A DNA stretch of 47,274 nucleotides from Allorhizocola rhizosphaerae (GTDB taxonomy: Bacteria > Actinomycetota > Actinomycetes > Mycobacteriales > Micromonosporaceae). A model generated the notes under the pieces. The model made no database searches. It was given only the letters and a program-made list of their open reading frames with translations, and was not told the DNA's origin. Where the stretch lies: positions 1-47,274 of the forward strand of contig NZ_QJUG01000043.1 in NCBI RefSeq assembly GCF_003426775.1. Direction: 5' to 3'. Positions within the stretch are counted from its first letter, which is position 1, and every line of letters starts with the position of its first letter. The position numbers and the translations under genes were made by a program. Positions 26,374 through 34,353 of this stretch are shown here, piece after piece.

Positions 26374-26393
26374 CCGCATTCGGGAAGATGCGG
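26374..26393. promoter_or_regulatory. 20-bp inverted repeat in divergent promoter
   Basis: CCGCAT and ATGCGG (26374-26379, 26388-26393) with an 8-bp spacer, in the 121-bp gap between the hydroxylase (start 26303) and the monooxygenase (start 26425). A further ATGCGG lies near 26330. It is a possible operator and weak on its own. Confidence 0.3.
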
Positions 26394-26424
26394 CCGTGAT
26401 CGGCCCGATGTGACGCTGCTATGC

Positions 26425-27792
26425 ATGAGTCAGGTCGGTAACCGTGCCGTCGTCATCGGTGGGAGCATCGCCGGCGTTTTCGCCGCCCGCGTCCTCGCCG
26501 AGTCATACCGCGAAGTGGTGGTCGTGGATCGCGACGTCGTCCTCGGCGTGCGCGAGGCGCGCCGCGGCGCGCCGCACACCCGGCATGCCCACGGTCTGCA
26601 CGCACGCGGGCACCTCATCGTCGAGGAGTTGTTTCCGGGTATCACCGACGAGCTGATCGAGGCCGGCATACCGACCGGGGATCTCGGCGAGATGCGGTGG
26701 TATTTCAACGGGCGCAAGCTGAAGCCGGCCCGTACCGGCCTGATCTCGGTGACCGCGCCTCGGCCGGTCCTGGAGGAGCATGTGCGCGCCCGGGTCGCGG
26801 CCCTTCCCCAGGTGGTGTTCTGGCAGGGCTGGGATGTGCTGGGGCTGCTGTCCACAAAGGACCGTGGCCGCGTCACCGGGGTGAAGCTGCAGCAGGGCGC
26901 GGATCCCGAGACCTACCGGGAGCTGGAAGCGGATGTCGTCGTCGACGCGGCGGGGCGTGGTTCGCGTACCCCGGCTTGGCTGGCCGAGCTGGGCTACGCG
27001 CGTCCGGCCGAGGAACGGGTCAAGGTCGGCCTGGCCTACACCACCCGGCATTACCGCACGAGACCGGAGATGTTCGGCGGCGTGCAGTCGATCAACCCGG
27101 TCGCCTCGCCCGCGCACCCTCGCGGCGCCTTCTTCGGCCAGGTCGGCCGCGACATCTGCATCCTGTCGCTGACCGGCGTCCTCGGGGACTACCCGCCGAC
27201 CGAACCCGGGGCCTTCCTGGAATTCGTGCGGACGCTTCCGGTACCCGATGTCTATGAAGGGGTCAAGGACGCTGAGCCGCTTGACGATCCGGTGTCTTTC
27301 CGCTTCCCGGCGAGCGTGCGCCGTCGCTACGAGCGGCTGGCCGGCTTCCCCGCTGGACTGCTCGTGATGGGTGACGCGTACTGCAGCTTCAACCCGGTCT
27401 ACGGCCAGGGGATGAGCGTGGCGGCGGTCGAGGCCATGACGCTGCGCCGGCACCTGCGGCTCGGGGCCGCCGTCGAGTCCGGGCCGTTCATGAGCGACGT
27501 GGCCCGGGTCATCGACACGCCATGGGACATCTCGGCCGGCGGCGACCTCGACTTTCCCGGGGTCGAAGGCCGCCGGACCCTCAAGGTGCTGGTGGGCAAC
27601 GCCTACATGGCGCGGTTGCAGTACGCGGCGTCGAAGGACGCCAAAGTCACCGACGGGTTCATGCGCGTGGCCGGGTTGATGGATCCGCCGCAGGCGCTCA
27701 TGCGCCCGGCGATGGCGTGGCGCGTGTTGCGGCACGCCCTGCGCCGCCCGGCCCCTGGGCCCTCCTGGCTGGGTACCGAAGCCACCGCGTGA
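26425..27792 (+). CDS. FAD-dependent monooxygenase
   Basis: A 455-residue class A flavin monooxygenase-like protein. It shows [20 protein letters not shown] at the N-terminus, [16 protein letters not shown] mid-chain, and [22 protein letters not shown] near residue 315-336, with intact Gly327-Gln328-Gly329-Met330. It is paralogous to the protein at 23409-24764 but retains the complete FAD site. The start is ATG at 26425; a GTG at 26410 is in frame, and neither has a strong ribosome-binding site, so a leaderless transcript is possible. It heads a rightward operon with the dehydrogenase-fold monooxygenase (31 bp) and the SgcJ-like gene. An oxidation during enediyne core maturation is inferred; the substrate is unknown. 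Confidence 0.88.
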   Translation: MSQVGNRAVVIGGSIAGVFAARVLAESYREVVVVDRDVVLGVREARRGAPHTRHAHGLHARGHLIVEELFPGITDELIEAGIPTGDLGEMRWYFNGRKLKPARTGLISVTAPRPVLEEHVRARVAALPQVVFWQGWDVLGLLSTKDRGRVTGVKLQQGADPETYRELEADVVVDAAGRGSRTPAWLAELGYARPAEERVKVGLAYTTRHYRTRPEMFGGVQSINPVASPAHPRGAFFGQVGRDICILSLTGVLGDYPPTEPGAFLEFVRTLPVPDVYEGVKDAEPLDDPVSFRFPASVRRRYERLAGFPAGLLVMGDAYCSFNPVYGQGMSVAAVEAMTLRRHLRLGAAVESGPFMSDVARVIDTPWDISAGGDLDFPGVEGRRTLKVLVGNAYMARLQYAASKDAKVTDGFMRVAGLMDPPQALMRPAMAWRVLRHALRRPAPGPSWLGTEATA

Positions 27793-27823
27793 GCGAGGCG
27801 AGTGTTCGAGGAGGATGAGATAG

Positions 27824-29005
27824 GTGTTGTCTACCGATGTCCCGAGCCGGTCGGAGATCGTCCGCCGGGTCACCGACCTGATTCCGGTGCTGCGCAAGAA
27901 CGCGGCCTGGTCGGAGGAGAACCGGCGCCTGCATGAGGAGTCGGTCGAGGCGCTGGCGGCGGCGGGCGTGTTCCGGTTGCGGGCGCCCCGGCGCTATGGC
28001 GGGTACGAATGTGACACGCGCACCCTGGTCGACGTTTCCGCCGCGCTCAGCCGCGCGGACGGCTCGACCTCGTGGGCCGCCGCCGTGTACTGGATCCCGA
28101 CCTGGATGGCGTGCATGTTCCCCGACGAGGTCCAGGACGAGGTCTTCGCCACCCCCGATGTCCGCATCTGCGGGACCCTGAGCCCGACGGCCACGGCCGC
28201 GCCGGCCCAGGGCGGCGTGGTCATCAACGGCAAGTGGGGTTTCATCACCGGTGCCCTTCACGCCCACTGGCAGGAGGTCATCGCCGTCCTGGTGGCACCG
28301 GACAGCGAGCCCATGCCGGTCATGGCCCTGGTACCCATGTCCGACCTGCAGATCGTCGACGACTGGCACACCTACGGGATGCGCGGCACCGGAAGTGTCA
28401 GCACCGTGGCGCGGGATGTTTTCGTGCCGCAGGCCCGGGTGCTTCCGCTGGGCGCGGTGCTGCAGGGGCAGACGGCGTCGGCTCGCAATGCCGAGTCGGC
28501 GATCTATCGCGCCCCACTGCTGCCGGTGGCGTCGGCGTCGTCGGTCGGCACGGTCCTGGGCTTGGCCCAGGCGGCGCAGGAGGCTTTCCTGGAGCGGCTG
28601 CCCGGCCGGAAGATCACTTATACCTCGTACGAGAGCCAGCAGCATGCGCCGCTCACCCACCTGCGGCTGGCGGAAGCCGCGATCCGGGTGGACGAAGCCG
28701 AGTTCCACGCCCACCGGCTGGCCGCGCTGGTGGATGGCAAGACAGCCGATGGGTCCGAGTGGACGGTTGCCGAACGCGTGCGGGCCCGGGCCGACCTGGG
28801 CGCGGTGTGCGGGCGGGCGCTGGAGGCCGTCGGCACCCTCAACGCGGCCAGCGGTGGCTCCTCCATTTATCAGGAGGTGCCGATCCAACGGATCGCCAGG
28901 GACGTGCAAGTCGTGACGCAGCACGCGTTGCTGCATCCGGACACCAACGCCGAGCTTTACGGTCGTGTCCTGTGCGGCCTGGAACCCAACACGCTCTACC
29001 TGTGA
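27824..29005 (+). CDS. Acyl-CoA-dehydrogenase-fold flavin monooxygenase (HsaA/HpaH-C2 type)
   Basis: A 393-residue protein with the acyl-CoA dehydrogenase fold but features of group D flavin monooxygenases. Seen are EESVEALAAAGVFRLRAPRR and GGYECDTRTLVDVSAALSRA in the N-terminal helical part. The middle has WGFITGALHAHWQEVIAVLV, DDWHTYGMRGTGSVSTVARD follows, and the C-terminal helical domain has ASGGSSIYQEVPIQRIARDV. It has no catalytic Glu context typical of true dehydrogenases. Such enzymes hydroxylate aromatic or polycyclic substrates with reduced flavin supplied by a separate reductase, here perhaps the one at 12409. The start is GTG at 27824 behind GAGGAGG. It lies between a FAD monooxygenase and an SgcJ-like gene. 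Which moiety it oxidises cannot be told. Confidence 0.85.
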   Translation: MLSTDVPSRSEIVRRVTDLIPVLRKNAAWSEENRRLHEESVEALAAAGVFRLRAPRRYGGYECDTRTLVDVSAALSRADGSTSWAAAVYWIPTWMACMFPDEVQDEVFATPDVRICGTLSPTATAAPAQGGVVINGKWGFITGALHAHWQEVIAVLVAPDSEPMPVMALVPMSDLQIVDDWHTYGMRGTGSVSTVARDVFVPQARVLPLGAVLQGQTASARNAESAIYRAPLLPVASASSVGTVLGLAQAAQEAFLERLPGRKITYTSYESQQHAPLTHLRLAEAAIRVDEAEFHAHRLAALVDGKTADGSEWTVAERVRARADLGAVCGRALEAVGTLNAASGGSSIYQEVPIQRIARDVQVVTQHALLHPDTNAELYGRVLCGLEPNTLYL

Positions 29006-29028
29006 ACATTGACTGAAATGGGTGTGAC

Positions 29029-29433
29029 ATGACCAGTCCTGAGCCGACAGTTGTCGGCGCGGCTGATCCGGCCGCCGTCTCGCAGCGCATCGTCAAAGCC
29101 TGGGCCGAGGCCGATGCCGACGCCTTCGCGGGCGCGTTCACCGAGGACGGCAGCATGGTCTTGCCGGGTGTGTACCGGAAGGGTCGCACGGAAATCCGCC
29201 AGTTCATGGCCAACGGCTTCGCCGGCCCCTACCGCGGGACGCGGGTGACCGGGCAGCCCATCGACACCATGGTGCTCGGCGAGGACGTGGTGGTGATCAC
29301 CACCACGGGCGGCGTCCTGGCCCCGGACGAACAGGAGGTTGCGGCTGCCCGAGCGATCCGGGCCACCTGGGTGATCGTGCGCCGCGACGGCTCGTGGCAG
29401 CTGGCCGCGTACCAGAACAGCCCCCGCGACTGA
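29029..29433 (+). CDS. SgcJ/EcaC-type NTF2-like protein
   Basis: A 134-residue cone-shaped SnoaL/NTF2-fold protein of the DUF4440/SgcJ group, named after the C-1027 cluster member. It shows [40 protein letters not shown] and [20 protein letters not shown], the last being the family C-terminal strand pair. Members occur in most nine-membered enediyne clusters. Their structures show a hydrophobic pocket, but a reaction is not established. The gene follows the dehydrogenase-fold monooxygenase after 23 bp and ends the operon; a large hairpin lies about 120 bp downstream. No catalytic residue can be named with confidence. Confidence 0.9.
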   Translation: MTSPEPTVVGAADPAAVSQRIVKAWAEADADAFAGAFTEDGSMVLPGVYRKGRTEIRQFMANGFAGPYRGTRVTGQPIDTMVLGEDVVVITTTGGVLAPDEQEVAAARAIRATWVIVRRDGSWQLAAYQNSPRD

Positions 29434-29488
29434 CGCCTCATGCCGGTGCCGCCCCGAGCGCCGGCCCCCCAGCGGCGACCACGCTGCC

Positions 29489-29507
29489 CGGCACCGGACC
29501 GGTGCCG
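29489..29507. promoter_or_regulatory. 19-bp perfect palindrome in the 411-bp gap
   Basis: CGGCACCGG and CCGGTGCCG pair over 9 bp around one A. A second CCGGTGCCG lies near 29442, 57 bp upstream. The gap from 29434 to 29844 otherwise contains no gene. It is a candidate operator, perhaps for the MerR regulator downstream. Confidence 0.4.
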
Positions 29508-29552
29508 CAAAACGAACGCAGCGCCGGACCCACGAGGTCCTGGTCGTCCGCT

Positions 29553-29617
29553 CCCGGCGGGACGGGAGCAAGGCTGCGGGCACGACCTTTCGCGTGCCCC
29601 GTCCCGTTCCCGCCGGG
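29553..29617. terminator. Long two-part hairpin downstream of the SgcJ-like gene
   Basis: The outer arms are CCCGGCGGG (29553-29561) and CCCGCCGGG (29609-29617). The inner arms are GGGCACG (29578-29584) and CGTGCCC (29593-29599) around an 8-nt loop. Further partial pairing lies between them. It is a probable terminator for the operon ending at 29433, although 120 bp from the stop is far. Confidence 0.5.
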
Positions 29618-29844
29618 CCTTGGTGTTCCCTGGGTTCGTCGGGTTTTCGACCAACGGATCATGACCCGTTGACATTGAGAAATATTTAGGTTCACTGGTG
29701 GTGTCCGTGCCCAGTCATTACCCTCCGGTCAGGTGAAGCCGAATGAAACTTGGTGCTCGTCAGTTGCCTGGTGGTGCCGATTCGACGGGTGGGCATCCGG
29801 GCGCATTCGACATTCACGGGTCAAGTTAGGGCGAAAGGTAGCGT
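29618..29844 (+). promoter_or_regulatory. Upstream region of the MerR gene
   Basis: The rest of the 411-bp gap. It is locally AT-richer from about 29660 to 29760, with a TTGACA at 29669-29674 but no convincing -10 at the right distance. No ORF here has credible coding character. It presumably holds the promoter of the regulator at 29845. Confidence 0.35.
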
Positions 29845-30456
29845 GTGCGAATCTCGGATCTCAGCCGGAGCAGCGGGGTTCCGGTGCCAACGATTAAGTT
29901 CTACCTACGCGAAGGACTGCTGGCCCCGGGGAAGTCGACCGCTCGTAACCAAGCGATATACAACGATTCCCACTTACGGCGGATCAGGCTCATCCGTGTC
30001 TTTACGGTGATCGCCCAGATGGACCTTTCCTCGGTCCGAAAGCTGCTCAGTGCGATTGACAACAATAAATTGTCGATGCGGCAGTTGTATGGCGTGGTGC
30101 ATTCAACGCTGTCGACCGGCCGGGTCGAGCATTCCGGCGCCGAGGCCCACGCCGCGGACGTAGATGCCTTCATAAAGGGCCTCGGCTGGAAGGTGCCCGA
30201 GCGTTGCCCCGGCAAGGAGATCCTGGCTTCGGTGCTGGCCGCGCTCGCCCGTACCGGTGGCCGCTCCGATGTGGAGCTGCTGGCGCCTTACGCGCAGGCG
30301 GTCGAGCAGCTCATCGCCACCGACCTGGCGCTGCTGCCCGAGCAGGGTCAGGGCAACGATCCCAGTTCGGCGGTCGTGACCGCGGTGCTGCTGGAGATCG
30401 CGTTTATCGCGTTGCGGCGCATGGCGCTGGAGCATCATCTCGACCTGCGCGGGTGA
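29845..30456 (+). CDS. MerR-family transcriptional regulator
   Basis: A 203-residue regulator. The N-terminal winged helix reads RISDLSRSSGVPVPTIKFYL then REGLLAPG (residues 2-29), the classic MerR signature with a PVPTIKFYLREGLL recognition region. A dimerisation helix follows, and a roughly 100-residue C-terminal domain without a recognised ligand motif. It lacks the metal-binding cysteines of MerR/CueR proteins, so an organic effector is more likely. The start is GTG at 29845 behind AAAGG. Codon 44 is TTA (29974-29976), and the 5' half is unusually AT-rich, pointing to bldA-type translational control. It is placed between the SgcJ operon and unbV-unbU. A pathway-specific role, perhaps drug-responsive, is inferred. 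Confidence 0.88.
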   Translation: MRISDLSRSSGVPVPTIKFYLREGLLAPGKSTARNQAIYNDSHLRRIRLIRVFTVIAQMDLSSVRKLLSAIDNNKLSMRQLYGVVHSTLSTGRVEHSGAEAHAADVDAFIKGLGWKVPERCPGKEILASVLAALARTGGRSDVELLAPYAQAVEQLIATDLALLPEQGQGNDPSSAVVTAVLLEIAFIALRRMALEHHLDLRG

Positions 30457-30570
30457 GCGCCGCTCGCGCGCCGGCCGCGCGGCATTGACGACCTCGCACG
30501 GACAAAGAAGACTCTCACCTGCGGATCCAGAGACGATGACATCGACCACCACAACACTGTTGGAGGACCG

Positions 30571-32529
30571 TTGTCACCGCATCCCGCCGGCCGGCTACGC
30601 CGGCTGATTCCATCGTTATTTGTCCTGGTATTGGTTTTCTCGCTGTACCTTGTGGCGCGGCTGCCCGTGGCATCGGCCGCCGACCAGGCCATCTACGCGG
30701 CACGCTTCCGCTTCACGGAGCGGGAGATAGCGTTGCCACCCGGCCTCGCCCAGCGAACCGTCCGTCAGGTGAACCCGGCATACGAAAACATCCGCTCGTG
30801 GATCTCGTCGGTCGGCGCCGGCATCGCGGTCAACGACCTCGACGGCGGACGGGTACCCAATGATCTTTGTTTGGTCGATCCGCGCAGCGACAGCGTGGTC
30901 GTCACGCCGGTGCCGGGTAGCCAAAATTCCTACCAGCCCTTCGTGCTGGACCCCGCGCCACTGCCGGTGAACTCAGCGATCGCGCCGATGGGTTGCGCGC
31001 CCGGCGACTTCAACGGCGATGGCGGTATGGACCTGCTGGTCTACTACTGGGGGCGGACACCGGTGCTGTTCATGAAGCTGCCCGGCACGTCACCGTTGAG
31101 CCGGTCGAGCTACCGGGCAATCGAAGTGGTGCAGCAATCGGAGCATCCGGGTGGCGCCTACCAGGGGCCGCTGTGGAACACCAACGCGGTGGCCATCGCG
31201 GACTTCGACGGTGACGGCCATCCCGACATCGGGGTGTTCAACTACTTCCCGGACAGCCAGGTGCTCGATCCGAACGGGCTGGCCAACGTCCAGATGAACC
31301 ACTCGATGTCGACCGCGCGCAACGCGGGCGGCGCGCACATGCTGCGGTGGGTCGGCGCCGTCCGGGGGCCTGCGCCGTCGGCGATGTTCCAGGAACAATC
31401 GGCGTTCGAACCTGACGTGGCCACCGGCTGGACCCTCGCCGCCGCGTCGGCCGACCTCGACGGCGACCTGTTGCCGGAGCTCTACGTGGCCAATGACTTT
31501 GGCAACGACCGCTTCTTCCACAATGTCTCCCGACCGGGCAACATCCAGTTCCGGCTGGCCGAGGGGCGGCGCGGGCCGTTTACCCCCAAGTCGCTGGTGC
31601 TGGGCTGGGACTCGTTCAAGGGGATGGGCGTCGACTTCGCCGATCTGTTCGGCTCCGGCCGCTTCGACATGTTCGTCAGCAACATCACCACCTCCTGGGG
31701 CCTGGAGGAGAGCAACCACGTCTGGCGCAACACGGCCGCCGGCGCCGCGGAGGCCGGAAAGCTGATGCGCCAAGGCATCGCGCCCTACGACAACGTGGCG
31801 TCGGAGACCAACCTGGCCTGGGCCGGCTGGGCGTGGGACGTGAAGCTGGCCGACTTCGACAACAGCGGGCGGCTGTCGGTGGTGCAGGCCTGCGGGTTCA
31901 TCGATGGACAGGTCAATCGCTGGCCGTGGCTCCAGGAGTTCGTCATCAGCAACGATCTGCTGCTCAGCGAGCCGGACATGTGGCCGCACATGCGCCCGGG
32001 CGACGATGTCGCCGGTGATCAGCCGCTGGCTTTCTGGGTACGGGAGGATAACGGACGCTTCGTCAACCTGAGCCCGCAGCTGGGGATCACCGACACCACA
32101 CCGACCCGGGGCATCGCCATAGGTGACACCGAAGGCGATGGGGCACAGGATTTCGCGGTCGCGCGGCAATGGGGAGCGCCGGTGTATTACCGCAACGAGC
32201 GCGCCAGTGACGGTGCGTTCCTCGGCCTGCGCCTGTTCCGGCCGGCGATCGACGGGACCGGGCACGCGGCGCTCGGCTCGCCCGCCTATGGCGCCCAGGT
32301 CCGCATCACCGCGGCCGACGGACGTCAGCAGGTGTCCCAACTGGACGGTGGGAGCGGGCATTCGGGCAAGCGCAGCTTCGATGTCTTCTTCGGACTCGGC
32401 GACGCCGGCGGCCCGGTCACGGTGGACCTGTCCTGGCGCGACCTCGACGGCGACCCGCACCGGCAGCGGCTGACCCTGCCGGCCGGATGGCACGACCTCA
32501 TGCTCACCGACAACGTCCAGGAGGTGTGA
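30571..32529 (+). CDS. unbV: UnbV: exported FG-GAP/ASPIC-domain enediyne-cassette protein (E4-like)
   Basis: A 652-residue protein with an N-terminal hydrophobic export/anchor segment (LIPSLFVLVLVFSLYLVA). The body has at least five FG-GAP-like calcium-binding repeats: DFNGDGGMDLLVY, DFDGDGHPDIGVF, DLDGDLLPELYVA, DFDNSGRLSVVQA and DTEGDGAQDFAVA. A C-terminal ASPIC/UnbV domain has YGAQVRITAADGRQQVSQLD and FFGLGDAGGPVTVDLSWRD. This is the UnbV class found in all enediyne clusters; it is needed for production but its function is unknown, and it acts at or outside the membrane. The start is TTG at 30571, directly after GGAGG. Codon 16 is TTA (30616-30618). UnbU follows with overlapping signals. 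Here the pair is separated from PKSE by about 16 kb. Confidence 0.95.
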   Translation: MSPHPAGRLRRLIPSLFVLVLVFSLYLVARLPVASAADQAIYAARFRFTEREIALPPGLAQRTVRQVNPAYENIRSWISSVGAGIAVNDLDGGRVPNDLCLVDPRSDSVVVTPVPGSQNSYQPFVLDPAPLPVNSAIAPMGCAPGDFNGDGGMDLLVYYWGRTPVLFMKLPGTSPLSRSSYRAIEVVQQSEHPGGAYQGPLWNTNAVAIADFDGDGHPDIGVFNYFPDSQVLDPNGLANVQMNHSMSTARNAGGAHMLRWVGAVRGPAPSAMFQEQSAFEPDVATGWTLAAASADLDGDLLPELYVANDFGNDRFFHNVSRPGNIQFRLAEGRRGPFTPKSLVLGWDSFKGMGVDFADLFGSGRFDMFVSNITTSWGLEESNHVWRNTAAGAAEAGKLMRQGIAPYDNVASETNLAWAGWAWDVKLADFDNSGRLSVVQACGFIDGQVNRWPWLQEFVISNDLLLSEPDMWPHMRPGDDVAGDQPLAFWVREDNGRFVNLSPQLGITDTTPTRGIAIGDTEGDGAQDFAVARQWGAPVYYRNERASDGAFLGLRLFRPAIDGTGHAALGSPAYGAQVRITAADGRQQVSQLDGGSGHSGKRSFDVFFGLGDAGGPVTVDLSWRDLDGDPHRQRLTLPAGWHDLMLTDNVQEV

Positions 32530-32534
32530 CGCTC

Positions 32535-33530
32535 TTGACCCGCGTCGAACAATCCCCCCTCGCACCGCCCCGGGCGCTGCCGGCCCCGCCGCCAATCTTG
32601 GCCACGCCCGCACCCGGTGCGGCTGCGCCACCGGCCGCGGGCAAGGACCCTCGCTACCTGGCCCTGCGCAACTTCGCCATCTCCCTGACGGTCTTCAACC
32701 TGTTGGGGTATACGGTGCTGGGCTTCGAGCAACCGTGGGCCTGGCCGTTCTTCGCGCTCCTCCTCGGGTACACCCTGGAGCTGGCGATCGAGCGGATCAC
32801 GGCCTGGGCCCAGCGTCGCGACCCGGCCTACCGAGGCCGGGGAGTGCGTGGCCTTTTCGAGTTCCTGCTGCCGGCGCACATCACCGCGCTCGCGGCCAAC
32901 ATGCTGTTGTACGCCAACGACGTGTTCTGGCCGATCGCTTTCGCGGTGGCCGTCGCCATCGGGCAGAAGGCCGTGCTCCGCGCCCCGATCAAGGGACGGA
33001 TGCGGCACTTCATGAACCCGTCCAACTTCGGCATCTCGGTGACGCTGGTCGCCTTCTCGTGGGTGAACATCGCACCGCCTTACCATTTCACCGAGCACGT
33101 CCCGGATGCGATCCGCATCGCCATCCCGATGCTGATCGCGACCGCGGGCACGGTGCTCAACGCCATGCTCACCCGAAAGATCCCGCTCATCCTGGGCTGG
33201 GTCGGAGCGTTCGTCCTTCAGGCGCTCGTGCGTCACGAGTTCTCGGACGTGGCCCTGTGGGCGGCCCTGGCACCCGTGACCGGCGTGGCGTTCGTCCTGT
33301 TCACCAACTACATGATCACCGATCCGGGCACGACGCCTTCCGCGCCCCGGCACCAGTTCCTGTTCGGCGCGTCCGTCGGCGCCGTTTACGGCGTGCTCAT
33401 GTCCGCCAACGTGGTCTACACGCTGTTCTTCGCCGTGACCCTGGTCTGCCTGGCCAGGGGCGGGTACTGGTGGATCCGCTCGTGGCGGGAACGCTCGCGG
33501 ATGCCGGCTCCGGCTCGCCCCCGGCTGTGA
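32535..33530 (+). CDS. unbU: UnbU: integral membrane enediyne-cassette protein (E5-like)
   Basis: A 331-residue membrane protein with about seven to eight hydrophobic helices, the first near LRNFAISLTVFNLLGYTVLG. The C-terminal region NYMITDPGTTPSAPRHQFLF, followed by GASVGAVYGVLM, resembles the flavin-attachment region of NqrB/RnfD proteins, to which UnbU proteins are related. It belongs to the conserved UnbU/E5 class; a redox or transport role at the membrane is unproven. AGGAGGTG (32519-32526) favours the TTG at 32535; a GTG at 32526, overlapping the UnbV stop, is an alternative. The short N-terminal tail before the first helix is proline- and alanine-rich. A strong hairpin lies 9 bp after the stop. 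Confidence 0.93.
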   Translation: MTRVEQSPLAPPRALPAPPPILATPAPGAAAPPAAGKDPRYLALRNFAISLTVFNLLGYTVLGFEQPWAWPFFALLLGYTLELAIERITAWAQRRDPAYRGRGVRGLFEFLLPAHITALAANMLLYANDVFWPIAFAVAVAIGQKAVLRAPIKGRMRHFMNPSNFGISVTLVAFSWVNIAPPYHFTEHVPDAIRIAIPMLIATAGTVLNAMLTRKIPLILGWVGAFVLQALVRHEFSDVALWAALAPVTGVAFVLFTNYMITDPGTTPSAPRHQFLFGASVGAVYGVLMSANVVYTLFFAVTLVCLARGGYWWIRSWRERSRMPAPARPRL

Positions 33531-33538
33531 CGAAACCT

Positions 33539-33587
33539 GCCTGGCAAACCCCCGTTGGCACCCCTTTCCACCGGAGGTTTGCCAGGC
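33539..33587. terminator. Bidirectional terminator hairpin
   Basis: Perfect 12-bp arms, GCCTGGCAAACC (33539-33550) and GGTTTGCCAGGC (33576-33587), with a 25-nt loop. It lies in the 73-bp gap between the convergent unbU and AlkD-like genes, so it can stop transcripts from both sides. Confidence 0.8.
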
Positions 33588-33603
33588 CCTTCTGCGCCGG
33601 CCC

Positions 33604-34341
33604 TCACGCGCTGGCTTGCTTGAGCTCCAGATAGTGCTTGCGCTGCTTGGCTTCCAGATGCTCGATGGCGTAGCGCAGGGCCACCCGCGGCATTGTGCCG
33701 GCGTGCTTGTCCAGGAATGCCTTCAGACGACCGCGGTCGGTCTTGCCCGCCTCGCGCAGCATCCCGCCGACCACCTTCTGCACCAGGTCGTGCTGGTCGT
33801 TGACGAGGATCTCCGCCAGCTCGAACGTGTCATCGAGGTCGCCCTTGCGGACGAAGTGCAAGGTGGCGAACATCGCCAGGCGGCGTTCCCACCAACGCTT
33901 GGAGCGAGCGAGCTTGTAGAGCGGATCGCGAGGCTTGTCGAGCAGGTAGCCACCGACGACGTGATGCCCGCTCAGATCCACCAGATCCCAGGTGTTGACC
34001 CGATCGGTGCGCCGCATGTAGAGGTCGTAGAGCTCCTTGCGCCGTTGCGCGGTGGTCTTCTTCCAGGTGAACTGCTTTCCCATGATGCTGAGGGCGCCCA
34101 CCCGCAGCTCGTGAATCGGGCTGGCGAGCAGCTTGTCGATGTCGTCGAGCGGCATGTCGACGAACTCCTTGGCGAGGTTGAATATGTCCCCCATGCGAAA
34201 GCCGCCGATGGCGAAGTCGGCCTCGCCGCCCCCGTCCTTGCCAAACTCGAAATAACGCCGGATCGTCGCCCGCTCGGTCGGTGACGTCATGGCCTCCAGG
34301 CGCTTCACGAACTCCTCAGCGCTGTGCTTCTCCGCCGACAT
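33604..34341 (-). CDS. AlkD-family DNA glycosylase homologue (candidate self-resistance)
   Basis: A 245-residue HEAT-repeat protein of the AlkD DNA-alkylation-repair family, near the usual 235-240 residues. The catalytic region VNTWDLVDLSGHHVVG holds Trp118 and Asp122, with the same spacing as Trp109/Asp113 of Bacillus cereus AlkD. WWERRLAMFATLHFVRKGD and MPRVALRYAIEHL are conserved. The position that is tryptophan in the usual GWxLRE motif (Trp187 of BcAlkD) is Gly193 here, in QKVVGGMLREAGK (codon GGG at 33765-33763). AlkD excises bulky or cationic base adducts without flipping them. YtkR2 protects a producer from yatakemycin in this way. Position inside the enediyne locus suggests protection against drug-DNA adducts (inference). 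It is isolated by hairpins on both sides, and its own promoter is not evident. Confidence 0.88.
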   Translation of the reverse strand: MSAEKHSAEEFVKRLEAMTSPTERATIRRYFEFGKDGGGEADFAIGGFRMGDIFNLAKEFVDMPLDDIDKLLASPIHELRVGALSIMGKQFTWKKTTAQRRKELYDLYMRRTDRVNTWDLVDLSGHHVVGGYLLDKPRDPLYKLARSKRWWERRLAMFATLHFVRKGDLDDTFELAEILVNDQHDLVQKVVGGMLREAGKTDRGRLKAFLDKHAGTMPRVALRYAIEHLEAKQRKHYLELKQASA

Positions 34342-34353
34342 GCCGTCAAATTA

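Noticed and set aside
29440-29664. Small plus-strand ORF of 74 codons in the 411-bp gap
   Set aside because: Proline/arginine-rich, no ribosome-binding site, and it overlaps the palindrome and the hairpin.
31090-32631. 513-codon minus-strand frame
   Set aside because: Antisense to unbV, which has clear FG-GAP and ASPIC motifs.
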